DNA of 21,056 nucleotides from an uncultured Collinsella sp. (lineage in GTDB: Bacteria; Actinomycetota; Coriobacteriia; Coriobacteriales; Coriobacteriaceae), in contig CAJJYO010000004.1 of assembly GCA_905197385.1 (NCBI GenBank), forward strand, positions 1 to 21,056, written 5' to 3'. Below are positions 7,398 through 14,687 of this stretch, piece by piece. The translations under genes were made by a program, and so were the position numbers. Below the pieces are notes generated by a model. The model worked only from the letters and a program-made list of their open reading frames with translations, was not told the origin of the DNA and ran no database searches. Numbering within the stretch: the first letter of the stretch is position 1; every line of letters starts with the position of its first letter.

Positions 7398-8480
7398 TTG
7401 AAGAAAAGCAATCTGGGCTATGTGCTGGTGCTGATCGCCGCGCTTATGTGGGGCAGCATCGGAATCTTTGTAAACGGCATCTCGGCCATGGGCGTTTCGT
7501 CTCAGAGCATGGCGGCCTTTCGCCTGTTGTCGGGTGCCGTCTTAATGGCTCCGGTCTTGGCGTTCATGGGTTGCCAGGGAGGCGATCGTGAGGGAAAAGC
7601 ATCGGGTCCCCTGGCACTGTTCAAGGCAAGTCCTAAAGAGCTTGTTCCCTGTGCGCTTCTTGGCATTATCGGCCTCGCCACCGCTAACACGCTTTATTAC
7701 GAGTGCATGGGCGAGGTGGGCATGTCCACGGCCTCGGTGCTGCTCTACACCTCGCCGGTGTTTGGCGTCATGCTCGGCCGCGTGCTTTATCGCGAGGATG
7801 TGACTCCCAACAAGCTCGTTGCCATCGCTTTTAATATCGGTGGCTGTGTACTTGCAGTGACCAATGGCGACCTTTCCGGTTTCCATTTTTCGGTTTGGGG
7901 CGTCACGTCGGGCGTGATCGCGGGCTTTTGTGGCGCGTCGCTCGCGGTGTTTAGCCGGATAGCAACCAAGACGGTCCACCCGCTGGCTGTCACGTTTTGG
8001 GGCCTTGTTTTTGGCGGTGCGGTTATGGCGGCTATCGCGGCTCCGTGGCCAGATGTCGCCGCGGCAATGTCGCCACAGCTGCTGCTGCTGTTCTTTGGTT
8101 TTGGACTCATCCCTACAGCCGTGGCCTATGTCTTATATATGCAGGGTCTGTCCATGGGGCTCGAGACGTCGAAAGTTCCCGTCGTAATGTCATTCGAGAC
8201 GGTCGTCACCGTACTGGTGGGCATTGGTGTCTACGCCGAGCCCGCCGGCGCGATTAAAGTCCTGGGCATCGTGCTGGTGCTCGCGTCCATCCTGATTATG
8301 AACACCGACTTCTCCAAGCTGCGCAACAGTGTGTTTGTCGGTCATGTCATTGAGAGCATGACCTTTAAGCCCAACGCGTGGTGGACCGAAAAATCTCAGG
8401 ACATGGATCTGTTTAAGGAACGCACCGGCATTGCGCTGGAACCCACCGTACAGGAAAGCCCCTGGTACTTCGTGCGATAG
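7398..8480 (+). CDS. EamA/DMT-superfamily transporter
   Basis: The 360-residue protein has about ten hydrophobic segments in two EamA repeats (first from GYVLVLIAALMWGSIGIFV; second from VWGVTSGVIAGFCGASLAVF), the fold of drug/metabolite exporters such as RhaT, YdcZ and EamA. I chose TTG at 7398, because AGGAGG stands 4 bp upstream; the in-frame ATG at 7362 lies at the predicted transcription start and has no ribosome site. After the last membrane helix there is an unusual ~55-residue soluble tail ending WYFVR. Sharing an ACGTTATA motif with the PTS operon suggests joint control. A plausible but unproven role is export of the amino acid released by the deglycases. Confidence 0.83.
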   Translation: MKKSNLGYVLVLIAALMWGSIGIFVNGISAMGVSSQSMAAFRLLSGAVLMAPVLAFMGCQGGDREGKASGPLALFKASPKELVPCALLGIIGLATANTLYYECMGEVGMSTASVLLYTSPVFGVMLGRVLYREDVTPNKLVAIAFNIGGCVLAVTNGDLSGFHFSVWGVTSGVIAGFCGASLAVFSRIATKTVHPLAVTFWGLVFGGAVMAAIAAPWPDVAAAMSPQLLLLFFGFGLIPTAVAYVLYMQGLSMGLETSKVPVVMSFETVVTVLVGIGVYAEPAGAIKVLGIVLVLASILIMNTDFSKLRNSVFVGHVIESMTFKPNAWWTEKSQDMDLFKERTGIALEPTVQESPWYFVR

Positions 8481-8594
8481 GGGATTGCGCGCAGGGTCTG
8501 ACCTGGGGTTATCCAGCTAGCGCCGGCCTACCTAGCCAAACGTTTCGAGTACGTTAAACCCGTCAACGGTCGATTTTCACCCGCGAACGGTCTT

Positions 8595-8636
8595 TATACT
8601 AATTAGCAATATAAGCAACGTATAAGACGTTATAAT
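8595..8636 (+). promoter_or_regulatory. PTS operon promoter with ACGTATAA-G-ACGTTATAA operator
   Basis: A perfect TATAAT (8631-8636) stands 26 bp before the ATG, next to a strong AAAAGGAGGAGG ribosome site. No good -35 lies 17 bp upstream; another -10-like TATACT is at 8595-8600. ACGTATAA (8618-8625) and ACGTTATA (8627-8634) are tandem near repeats running into the -10 box, a position suited to repression. The 182-bp gap after the EamA gene shows no clear terminator; AACGGTC occurs twice within 8565-8592. Confidence 0.5.
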
Positions 8637-8662
8637 GACCATAATGAAAAGGAGGAGGCAAG

Positions 8663-9586
8663 ATGAATCAGATCATTCTCGCATCTCATGGCGGCCTGGC
8701 CGCAGGCGCCAAAGACACGCTCGAGATGGTTCTCGGCGACGTGTCGAACGTCCACGTCGTGTCGCTTGCTCGCGACGACAAGGAGCCCATCGCCAACAAG
8801 GTGGACGCCATGATCGCCACGTTCAACGCGGACGACACCGTCTATGTGCTGACCGATATGCTCGGCAGCTCGGTCAACAACAGCATGGTCGAGCTTTCCA
8901 AGAACGGCACGAAGTTCACGGTTGTCAGCGGTTTCAACATTCCGCTGGCACTGACGCTCGCTATGAGCCCCGTCCCCGTCAAGGGCGCCGAGCTCGCGGC
9001 CCTCATCAACGAGGCCCGCACCGGCCTGACCAACCCCAACGCACCGGTCGAGGCTGCCGCGGCTCCCGCCAAGAAGGCCAAGGCGCCCCGTCACAGCTCC
9101 GGTCCCGCCAAGATCGTCCTCGCACGTCTTGACTACCGTCTGCTGCACGGCCAGGTCGTCTTTACCTGGACCACCAAGGTCCAGGCCGAGCGCATCATCG
9201 TCGTCGACAACGCTGCCGCCAACGATGACATCAAGAAGGGCGCTCTCAAGCTGGCCAAGCCCCAGGGCGTTCGCCTGAACGTCTTCACCGTCGAGCGTGC
9301 CCTCGCCAAGATGGACAAGCTCAACACCCTCGGCGAGCGCGTCATGTTCGTCTTTGGCAACACCGCCGAGATGCTGCAGTTCTGCCAGGGCTACAAGCTC
9401 GACGCCATCAACCTGGGCGCCACCGCCAACCACGACGGTGCCGATCAGGTCGGAGGCAAGGACAGCTCCGTCTTCCTCGACGCCACCCAGAAGGCCGACG
9501 TCAACCAGCTGCTCGACATGGGCATCAAGCTCTACGTCCAGCAGACCCCTACGTATCAGAGCGTCGACATCGACGCCAAGCTGTAA
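8663..9586 (+). CDS. PTS mannose-family EIIA-EIIB fusion
   Basis: The 307-residue cytoplasmic phosphocarrier joins two domains. Residues 1-122 are a mannose-type EIIA with phospho-histidine H9 in IILASHGGLAAG. Residues 149-307 are a mannose/sorbose-type EIIB with phospho-histidine H162 in RLDYRLLHGQVVFTW. They are linked by an Ala/Pro/Lys-rich hinge (about 125-148), as in E. coli ManX; in gfr systems these are separate proteins. EIIA takes phosphate from HPr and EIIB passes it to the sugar entering through EIIC/EIID. It is the first gene of the operon, with a very strong ribosome site, and its codons are highly biased toward C endings. A phosphorylated Amadori sugar as product is inferred from the two SIS deglycases, not from the sequence of this protein. 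Confidence 0.93.
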   Translation: MNQIILASHGGLAAGAKDTLEMVLGDVSNVHVVSLARDDKEPIANKVDAMIATFNADDTVYVLTDMLGSSVNNSMVELSKNGTKFTVVSGFNIPLALTLAMSPVPVKGAELAALINEARTGLTNPNAPVEAAAAPAKKAKAPRHSSGPAKIVLARLDYRLLHGQVVFTWTTKVQAERIIVVDNAAANDDIKKGALKLAKPQGVRLNVFTVERALAKMDKLNTLGERVMFVFGNTAEMLQFCQGYKLDAINLGATANHDGADQVGGKDSSVFLDATQKADVNQLLDMGIKLYVQQTPTYQSVDIDAKL

Positions 9587-9622
9587 TCAACCAGGCTTTT
9601 GCCTGACTGAAAGGAGAAGGGT

Positions 9623-10417
9623 ATGAATACGTTCATCAGTGCGGTGCTCGTCGGCCTCGTCGGCGTGTTCTGCATGTGGGACTCCCGCCTGCTCGGTCGT
9701 CTTAACTTCGAGCAGCCCCTCGTTGGCGCTACGCTCGTCGGTCTGCTGCTGGGCGATGTGCCCACCGGCCTTGCCGTCGGTGCTGCCGTCGAGCTCGTGT
9801 CCATGGGCCTGGTGCAGGTCGGCGCCGCCGTTCCGCCCGATATGGTCCTGGGCGGCATCGTGGCCGCTGCCTTTGCGTGCCTGACCGATGCTTCCGCCGA
9901 GACCGCCATGACGATCGCCATCCCGGTCGCCGTCCTGGGTCAGCTCCTCGGCATCGTGTTCCGTTCCATCATCGCCGCCCTCACCCATGTGGCAGATAGC
10001 GCGATCGATAACGGAAAGTTCAAGACCGCCTACCGCATGCACATCTGCGCCGGCTCCGGTCTGTACGCCGTCATGTACTTCCTGCCGATCTTCCTCGCCG
10101 TCTTTGTTGGCACCGACCTGGTCCAGGCCATCGTCAACATGGTTCCCGAGTGGCTGTCCACTGGTCTTAACGTTTCGACCAAGATCATGACCGCCTACGG
10201 CTTGGCCCTGCTGCTCACCATGATGATCAAGAAGGGTATGACTCCGTTCCTGTTCATCGGTTTCCTGCTCGCCGCTTACCTCAACCTGTCCGTCATCGCG
10301 GTCGCTCTGATCGGTGTGTGCCTGGCTGTCGTCTTCATGGGCTTCAAGTTCAACGGTTCCCATGCAGCCGCCGGTGTCGATTCCGACTACGATCCGCTCG
10401 AAGACGACGAAGACTAA
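9623..10417 (+). CDS. PTS mannose-family EIIC membrane component
   Basis: The 264-residue integral membrane protein belongs to the mannose/fructose/sorbose EIIC family (ManY/AgaW type). It begins MNTFISAVLVGLVGVFCMWDSRLLG and contains the family region LVGLLLGDVPTGLAVGAAVELVSMGLVQVGAAVPPD, a helix hairpin of the transport domain. About eight hydrophobic stretches are seen; the tail is acidic (DPLEDDED). With EIID it forms the permease. AAAGGAGAAGGG precedes the ATG. The 36-bp gap after EIIA-EIIB holds a small hairpin (CAGGC-tttt-GCCTG, 9592-9605) that may tune mRNA stability. It is separated from EIID by only 13 bp. Confidence 0.93.
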   Translation: MNTFISAVLVGLVGVFCMWDSRLLGRLNFEQPLVGATLVGLLLGDVPTGLAVGAAVELVSMGLVQVGAAVPPDMVLGGIVAAAFACLTDASAETAMTIAIPVAVLGQLLGIVFRSIIAALTHVADSAIDNGKFKTAYRMHICAGSGLYAVMYFLPIFLAVFVGTDLVQAIVNMVPEWLSTGLNVSTKIMTAYGLALLLTMMIKKGMTPFLFIGFLLAAYLNLSVIAVALIGVCLAVVFMGFKFNGSHAAAGVDSDYDPLEDDED

Positions 10418-10430
10418 GGAGGAACACACT

Positions 10431-11264
10431 ATGGCAACCGCAACCAAGGACGTGTCCCTGAACAAGAAGGTCAGCCAGTTCTTCTGGCGCTCCTGGGCCA
10501 TCCAGGCCTCTTGGAACTACGAGCGTCAGATGAACATGGGCTTCCTCTACGGCATGGTTCCCACGCTCGACCGCCTCTATCCCGACGAGTCTGACCCCAA
10601 GCAGCTCGAGGCCAAGAAAGAGGCTTACCACCGTCACATGGCGTTCTACAACTGCACCCCGCAGACGAGCGCTTTCATCCTGGGCCTCGCCGCCTCCATG
10701 GAGGAGGAGTACGCCAAGGATCCCGAGAACTTCGATCCCGATTCGATCAACGCGGTCAAGACCTCCCTCATGGGTCCGCTTTCCGGCATCGGTGACTCCT
10801 TCTTCCAGGGCACCATCCGCGTTATCGCCTTTGGTCTGGGCGTTCAGCTGGCTCAGCAGGGCTCCATCATGGGCCCGATCCTGGCCATGCTCATCTCCAT
10901 CGTCCCCGCTGTGCTGATCACTTGGTTCGCAGCCAAGATGGGCTATCAGGGCGGCCACGAGTACCTGAGCAAGCTTCAGGGCGGCGACCTCATGGAGAAG
11001 CTCATGTATGTCTGCGGCATCGTGGGTCTTATGTCCGTGGGCGGCATGATCGCCACGCTGATCGGCGCCACCACCCCGCTGCAGTTCGCTGACGGCACCG
11101 TTGTGATCCAGGACATCCTGGACGGCATGATGCCCCAGATGATCTCCCTTGGCCTCACCGGCCTTATGTACTGGCTCATCAAGAAGAACGTCAACACCGG
11201 TTGGCTTCTCGTGATCGCCATCGTGGGCGGCATCGCCCTCTCCGCGGCCGGCATCCTGGCCTAG
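10431..11264 (+). CDS. PTS mannose-family EIID membrane component
   Basis: The 277-residue protein has the EIID order: a soluble N-terminal part (RSWAIQASWNYERQMNMGFLYGMVP, residues about 22-46), then KTSLMGPLSGIGDSFFQGTIR (about 107-127), typical of ManZ/AgaD, and a C-terminal set of membrane helices ending SAAGILA. EIID works with EIIC as the translocation unit. The ATG at 10431 is chosen because AAGGAGGA overlaps the EIIC stop 8 bp upstream; a longer in-frame start inside EIIC is not needed. A 196-bp gap with two strong hairpins separates it from the second SIS gene. Confidence 0.93.
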   Translation: MATATKDVSLNKKVSQFFWRSWAIQASWNYERQMNMGFLYGMVPTLDRLYPDESDPKQLEAKKEAYHRHMAFYNCTPQTSAFILGLAASMEEEYAKDPENFDPDSINAVKTSLMGPLSGIGDSFFQGTIRVIAFGLGVQLAQQGSIMGPILAMLISIVPAVLITWFAAKMGYQGGHEYLSKLQGGDLMEKLMYVCGIVGLMSVGGMIATLIGATTPLQFADGTVVIQDILDGMMPQMISLGLTGLMYWLIKKNVNTGWLLVIAIVGGIALSAAGILA

Positions 11265-11297
11265 TCGCGACCAAGCGTCCAACCGCTTTCCCCCGGG

Positions 11298-11328
11298 GCC
11301 TGCCTGGCATCCCATACCCCAGGCAGGC
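11298..11328 (+). terminator. Hairpin after EIID, weak terminator or processing site
   Basis: A perfect 10-bp stem, GCCTGCCTGG (11298-11307) with CCAGGCAGGC (11319-11328), is followed only by TTCCATCCCTAT, not a T run. It probably reduces rather than stops transcription into the second SIS gene, or protects the upstream mRNA 3' end. Confidence 0.45.
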
Positions 11329-11342
11329 TTCCATCCCTATAC

Positions 11343-11368
11343 GTGACAAAGGGCAGTCCCTTTGTCAC
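11343..11368. repeat. Perfect 26-bp palindrome between EIID and SIS2
   Basis: GTGACAAAGGG (11343-11353) pairs with CCCTTTGTCAC (11358-11368) around a CAGT loop. The symmetry suits either a second mRNA hairpin or a DNA repeat. No other copy was seen in the window. Confidence 0.55.
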
Positions 11369-11460
11369 ATCCTCAACGGGCCGGCGACTCGGTCCAAATC
11401 ACGGTAACCCTGCGTGCGCCCGGCAATGTGGCGCCGCAAAAATCGAAAGGAATGTGTCAG

Positions 11461-12444
11461 ATGTACGAGATCGACCTTAACCTCCCTAAGCAGATCGTCG
11501 CTGACGTCCTGTCCAACCACGAGATCCACAGCGTCGCCTTCGTCGGCTGCGGCGCTTCCATGTCCGACCTGTACCCCGCCAAGTACTTCCTGGCCAACAA
11601 CACGGACAAGCTGAACGTTCAGATCTTCACTGCTAACGAGTTCAACTACGACACGCCCTCCTGGGTCAACGAGCACACCTTCGTGATCACCTGCTCCCTC
11701 GGTGGCTCCACGCCCGAGACCGTCGAGGCCAACAAGACCGCCAAGAAGCACAACTGCCCGGTCGTCTCCCTCACCAACAAGGCTGGCTCCGCTCTGACCG
11801 TCGACGCCGACCACGTCATCGTCCACGGCTTCCACGCCAACTACGCTGCCAAGTGCGAGAAGCCCGGCTACGCCATCGCTCTTGCTCTCGAGATCCTTCA
11901 GCAGACCGAGGGTTATGACCACTACGAGGACATGATCACCGGCCTCACCAACATCTTCGATCTCTGCGAGAACGCCGCTCAGCACTGCAAGAAGCTCGCC
12001 AAGAAGTTCGCCGAGGACTTCAAGGACGACAAGATGATCTACTTCATGGCTTCCGGTGCCTCCGAGAAGATGGCTTATTCTCACGCCGCCTTCCTGTTCA
12101 CCGAGATGCAGTGGATCGACGCCGCCGCCTACAACACCGGCGAGTACTTCCACGGCCCGTTCGAGGTTTCCACCGAGGGTAAGCCCTACGTCTTCTTCAT
12201 GTCCGATGGCGCCACCCGTCCGATGGACGCCCGCGCCCTCACCTTCCTTGAGCGCATGGGCGCCAAGGTCGCTCTGATCGACTCCAAGGACTACGGCCTG
12301 GCTGACGCCGTGCCCGCGAGCGTCATCACCTACTTCAACCCGCTGCTGCACCTCGCCGTTATGCGCGAGTACGGCAACCAGATCGCCGAGGCCCGTCAGC
12401 ACCCGCTGACCATGCGTCGCTACATGTGGAAGCTTTCCTACTAA
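11461..12444 (+). CDS. SIS-domain sugar-phosphate deglycase, paralogue of SIS1 (SIS2)
   Basis: The 327-residue two-lobe SIS protein has a first lobe around AFVGCGASMSDLYPAKYFL (26-44) and VITCSLGGSTPETVEANK (75-92), and a second around IYFMASGASEKMAYSHAAF (193-211). E215 and H231 (in TGEYFHGPFE) keep the 16-residue Glu-His spacing of FraB-type deglycases. It shares QQTEGY, FHGPFE and the ending RRYMWKLSY with SIS1, but is clearly diverged, so the two probably handle different Amadori compounds, like GfrE (glucoselysine-6-P) and GfrF (fructoselysine-6-P). The ATG at 11461 has AAAGGA 9 bp upstream; an ATG 9 bp earlier overlaps that site. It is followed by a strong terminator. Confidence 0.84.
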   Translation: MYEIDLNLPKQIVADVLSNHEIHSVAFVGCGASMSDLYPAKYFLANNTDKLNVQIFTANEFNYDTPSWVNEHTFVITCSLGGSTPETVEANKTAKKHNCPVVSLTNKAGSALTVDADHVIVHGFHANYAAKCEKPGYAIALALEILQQTEGYDHYEDMITGLTNIFDLCENAAQHCKKLAKKFAEDFKDDKMIYFMASGASEKMAYSHAAFLFTEMQWIDAAAYNTGEYFHGPFEVSTEGKPYVFFMSDGATRPMDARALTFLERMGAKVALIDSKDYGLADAVPASVITYFNPLLHLAVMREYGNQIAEARQHPLTMRRYMWKLSY

Positions 12445-12448
12445 TCAC

Positions 12449-12465
12449 AAGTAAGTAGACCTTAC
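12449..12465 (+). repeat. Single arm resembling the 119-bp palindromic element
   Basis: AAGTAAGTAGACCTT (12449-12463) matches 13 of 15 bases of the terminal arm at 13332-13346. It also contains its own GTAAG-tagac-CTTAC palindrome. It stands just after the SIS2 stop. Confidence 0.4.
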
Positions 12466-12478
12466 GGGTTGATTGAGA

Positions 12479-12510
12479 GGGGATGGGGTTTGCGCCCCGT
12501 CCCCTTTTTT
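12479..12510 (+). terminator. Rho-independent terminator of the PTS-SIS2 operon
   Basis: GGGGATGGGG (12479-12488) pairs with CCCCGTCCCC (12495-12504), with one wobble, around TTTGCG, and is followed by six T. It stands 34 bp after the SIS2 stop and marks the end of the operon. Confidence 0.9.
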
Positions 12511-12554
12511 GCTCTGGGGAGGGCGTATCCGTCGCGCCACAAAACCCCAGATAA

Positions 12555-12593
12555 AACCCACCAAAATAAACCTGTCCCTTTTTGGCAGGTGGG
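12555..12593 (+). repeat. Short palindromic repeat, CCTACCAAAA family, copy 2
   Basis: The unit AACCCACCAAAAT...CCTGTCCC...TTTTTGGCAGG aligns with 14688-14725 and with the reverse strand of 5044-5081. With copy 3 it also shares the preceding CCCAGATAAAACC. Its right end merges into the ribosome-binding site (GGAGGAG, 12592-12598) of the HAD gene. Confidence 0.6.
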
Positions 12594-12604
12594 AGGAGAT
12601 GCGT

Positions 12605-13234
12605 ATGATCAAAGCAGTGCTGTTTGACATGGACGGCGTGCTGGTCGATACCGAGTGGTTCTACAACCGTCGTCGCGTGGCGTTTATGGAGGAGAAGGGG
12701 TTCCACTTTGACGAGATCCCCGATCTTTCGGGGTCTAACGAGCCGGCCATTTGGGAGGCGCTGGTGCCCGACGATGTTGAGCTGCGCGAGCGTCTGCGCG
12801 TGGAGTACAAGCAGGTCTATAGCCCGGACCATCCCGTTCCGTATGCCGAGCTGCTCAACGAGCAGACGGAGCCGGTGATGCGCGCACTGCACGAGCGCGG
12901 CGTGAAGTGTGCCATCGCGAGCTCGTCCTATCGCGAGTTGATCGACGAGCTGGTGGAGATTGCCGGTATCCCCGACGTGCTGGACTACACCATCAGCGGT
13001 CACGAGTGCAGTGCGTTTAAGCCCGACCCCGAGATCTACCTGCGTGCCATGGAGGCACTGGGGGTGGAGCCTGCCGAGTGCCTGGTTATCGAGGATTCGC
13101 CTTTGGGCATCGAGGCTGGTAAGCGCTCCGGCGCCCGCGTCCTGGCGCTGCGTCCGCACGAGGGTGTCAACCTCGATCAATCGCGAGCCGATGCCGTTAT
13201 CGATAATCTGACCGACATTTTGGCCGCTTTGTAG
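12605..13234 (+). CDS. HAD-IA phosphatase / beta-phosphoglucomutase-like
   Basis: The 209-residue cytoplasmic protein has all four HAD motifs: DMDGV with nucleophile D8 and acid/base D10; CAIASSS (motif II); the motif III lysine in KPDPEIYLRA; and VIEDSPLGIEAG (motif IV, Mg2+ ligands). An alpha-helical C1 cap lies between motifs I and II, as in beta-phosphoglucomutase and small sugar-phosphate phosphatases. ATG 12605 is preferred because GGAGGAG ends 6 bp upstream; the in-frame ATG at 12599 has no spacing. It follows the operon terminator, so it is probably transcribed separately. The substrate is unknown; a sugar phosphate is likely from family and neighbourhood. Confidence 0.88.
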   Translation: MIKAVLFDMDGVLVDTEWFYNRRRVAFMEEKGFHFDEIPDLSGSNEPAIWEALVPDDVELRERLRVEYKQVYSPDHPVPYAELLNEQTEPVMRALHERGVKCAIASSSYRELIDELVEIAGIPDVLDYTISGHECSAFKPDPEIYLRAMEALGVEPAECLVIEDSPLGIEAGKRSGARVLALRPHEGVNLDQSRADAVIDNLTDILAAL

Positions 13235-13237
13235 CGT

Positions 13238-13285
13238 CAATCCGCCGCGAGAAGCACTGATTCACGCGTCTTTTGCTGCGGATTG
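13238..13285. repeat. Inverted repeat downstream of the HAD gene
   Basis: CAATCCGC (13238-13245) and GCGGATTG (13278-13285) form an 8-bp inverted repeat with a 32-bp spacer, beginning 4 bp after the HAD stop. There is no T run at its foot, so it is not a clear terminator. Confidence 0.4.
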
Positions 13286-13331
13286 GCTTAATTTGTCATC
13301 TATTTGGATCCGTTTGGCTTCGATTCGGACT

Positions 13332-13450
13332 AAGTGAGTAGACTTTTTGGTGCAAGACGAGCACAAAGCGCATCTGCTCTAGTAAAACCGCAGGTCACAG
13401 GGGTGGCGGTTTTGGGTGTGCTCTGCAGGTCGCGTAAAGTCTACTCACTT
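13332..13450. repeat. 119-bp palindromic MITE-like element
   Basis: Perfect 15-bp terminal inverted repeats (AAGTGAGTAGACTTT, 13332-13346, and AAAGTCTACTCACTT, 13436-13450) enclose nested pairs GAGCACA/TGTGCTC and AAAACCGC/GCGGTTTT. No obvious target duplication flanks it, and it contains no gene. It fills the centre of the 354-bp gap between the HAD and YitT genes. One related single arm is at 12449. Confidence 0.65.
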
Positions 13451-13534
13451 GTTATTTGGGCCTTTGGTCGTGGGGTTGCTGGTCCCGCTTTGGTTGTCGA
13501 GGGAGGGTGAATTGAAGCGCCCCCGCATGCTCCG

Positions 13535-13543
13535 TGCTACAAT
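13535..13543 (+). promoter_or_regulatory. Extended -10 promoter candidate of the YitT gene
   Basis: TGCTACAAT is an extended -10 box (TG, one base, TACAAT) 45 bp before the GTG start. TTGAAG (13512-13517) is 20 bp upstream, too far for a standard -35. Confidence 0.4.
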
Positions 13544-13588
13544 CGCCGACATGCCTCACAACCAGATTTGCCTTCGAAAGGAGCCCGC

Positions 13589-14596
13589 GTGGCGAACGCC
13601 ATCGATCAGCTCACGGACCGCGTGCTCGTGCTCGGCCGCCTTACCATCGTCCGCCGCGCCATTACTGCCGTGGCGGTCACGATTTCCGCCGTTCTCCAGA
13701 CATTCCTGATCCAGGCGTTCATTCAGCCCGCCGACCTGCTTCCGAGCGGTCTTACCGGCGTTGCGGTCCTGCTCGATCGCGTTACCTCGCTGGGTGGCGT
13801 TCACATCGATATTTCGCTCGGTATGCTCGCGCTCAACATCCCCGTGGCGCTCCTATGCTGGAGCGGCATTAGCAAGCGCTTCGTCATCTTCTCGATGATG
13901 CAGGTCGTGCTCTCGTCGCTGTTCCTCAACGTCTTTCACTTCGCTCCATTTTTGGGCGACAAGATCATGCTCATCATTTTTGGCGGCGTGGTCTCGGGTC
14001 TGGGCGCTGCCATCGCACTTAAATCCGGCGCATCCACCGGCGGCACCGACTTTATCGCGCTGTGGGTTTCCAACCACACGGGCAAGACCATCTGGGGCGT
14101 CATCTTTGGTTTCAACTGCTTTATCCTGGCGATCTTTGGCTTTATGTTTGGCTGGGACAAGGCGGCGTATTCCATCGTGTTCCAGTTTATTTCGACCAAG
14201 ACCATCGACAGTTTCTATCGTCGCTACGATCGCGTGACGCTGCAGATCACGACGCGTAAGGCAGACGAGGTCATGACTGCCTACGTAAACCATTTTCAGC
14301 ACGGCATTAGCTGCGCCGAGGTCGTCGGCGGATATAGCCGCGAAAAGATGTACCTGCTGAACACCGTTGTCTCGACCTACGAGAGTCAGGACATTATCAA
14401 GCTGGTGTGCGACGTTGATCCCGGCGCCGTGATCAATGTGTTCCACACGCTCAACTTTGTGGGCGGCTGGTGGGGTGGTCATGTCGACGAGCCCATGCCC
14501 ACGGCCGTTCCCGATCCCGACAAGCCCGCACGCATGGCCAGCAGGCAGGCGCGCCTCAGCGAACAGGACAGTCTGCAGCAGGACGACGGCAAGTAG
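13589..14596 (+). CDS. YitT-family membrane protein (DUF161 + DUF2179)
   Basis: The 335-residue protein has about five to six membrane helices in the first two thirds, with the family landmarks LQTFLIQAFIQPADLLPSGLTGVAVLL, GLGAAIALKSGASTGGTDFIALW and IWGVIFGFNCFILAIFG. A soluble C-terminal DUF2179 domain follows (about residues 215-315, from RVTLQITTRKADEV to FHTLNFVGGWW). The molecular role of the family is unknown. I chose GTG at 13589 because AAAGGAG lies 6 bp upstream; the upstream TTG in frame would overlap that ribosome site. The last ~30 residues are polar and rich in P, D, R and Q. No functional link to the deglycation genes is evident apart from position. Confidence 0.87.
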   Translation: MANAIDQLTDRVLVLGRLTIVRRAITAVAVTISAVLQTFLIQAFIQPADLLPSGLTGVAVLLDRVTSLGGVHIDISLGMLALNIPVALLCWSGISKRFVIFSMMQVVLSSLFLNVFHFAPFLGDKIMLIIFGGVVSGLGAAIALKSGASTGGTDFIALWVSNHTGKTIWGVIFGFNCFILAIFGFMFGWDKAAYSIVFQFISTKTIDSFYRRYDRVTLQITTRKADEVMTAYVNHFQHGISCAEVVGGYSREKMYLLNTVVSTYESQDIIKLVCDVDPGAVINVFHTLNFVGGWWGGHVDEPMPTAVPDPDKPARMASRQARLSEQDSLQQDDGK

Positions 14597-14636
14597 GGTA
14601 TTGGCATTTTGCCGGTCCTGCGCAACCCATCCGAAC

Positions 14637-14680
14637 GAGCCCCCCCGAAAGCCCCGTTGCTTTCGAGAGGCTCTCGTTTG
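14637..14680 (+). terminator. Nested hairpin, probable terminator after the YitT gene
   Basis: GAGCC (14637-14641) pairs with GGCTC (14669-14673), enclosing CGAAAGC (14646-14652) with GCTTTCG (14659-14665). The tail TCGTTTG is only moderately T-rich. Confidence 0.55.
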
Positions 14681-14687
14681 CCCAGAT

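Noticed and set aside
13416..13709. Open frame across the palindromic element into the YitT gene
   Set aside because: It begins inside the repeat and overlaps the real YitT frame in another phase; no homology-like motif is visible.
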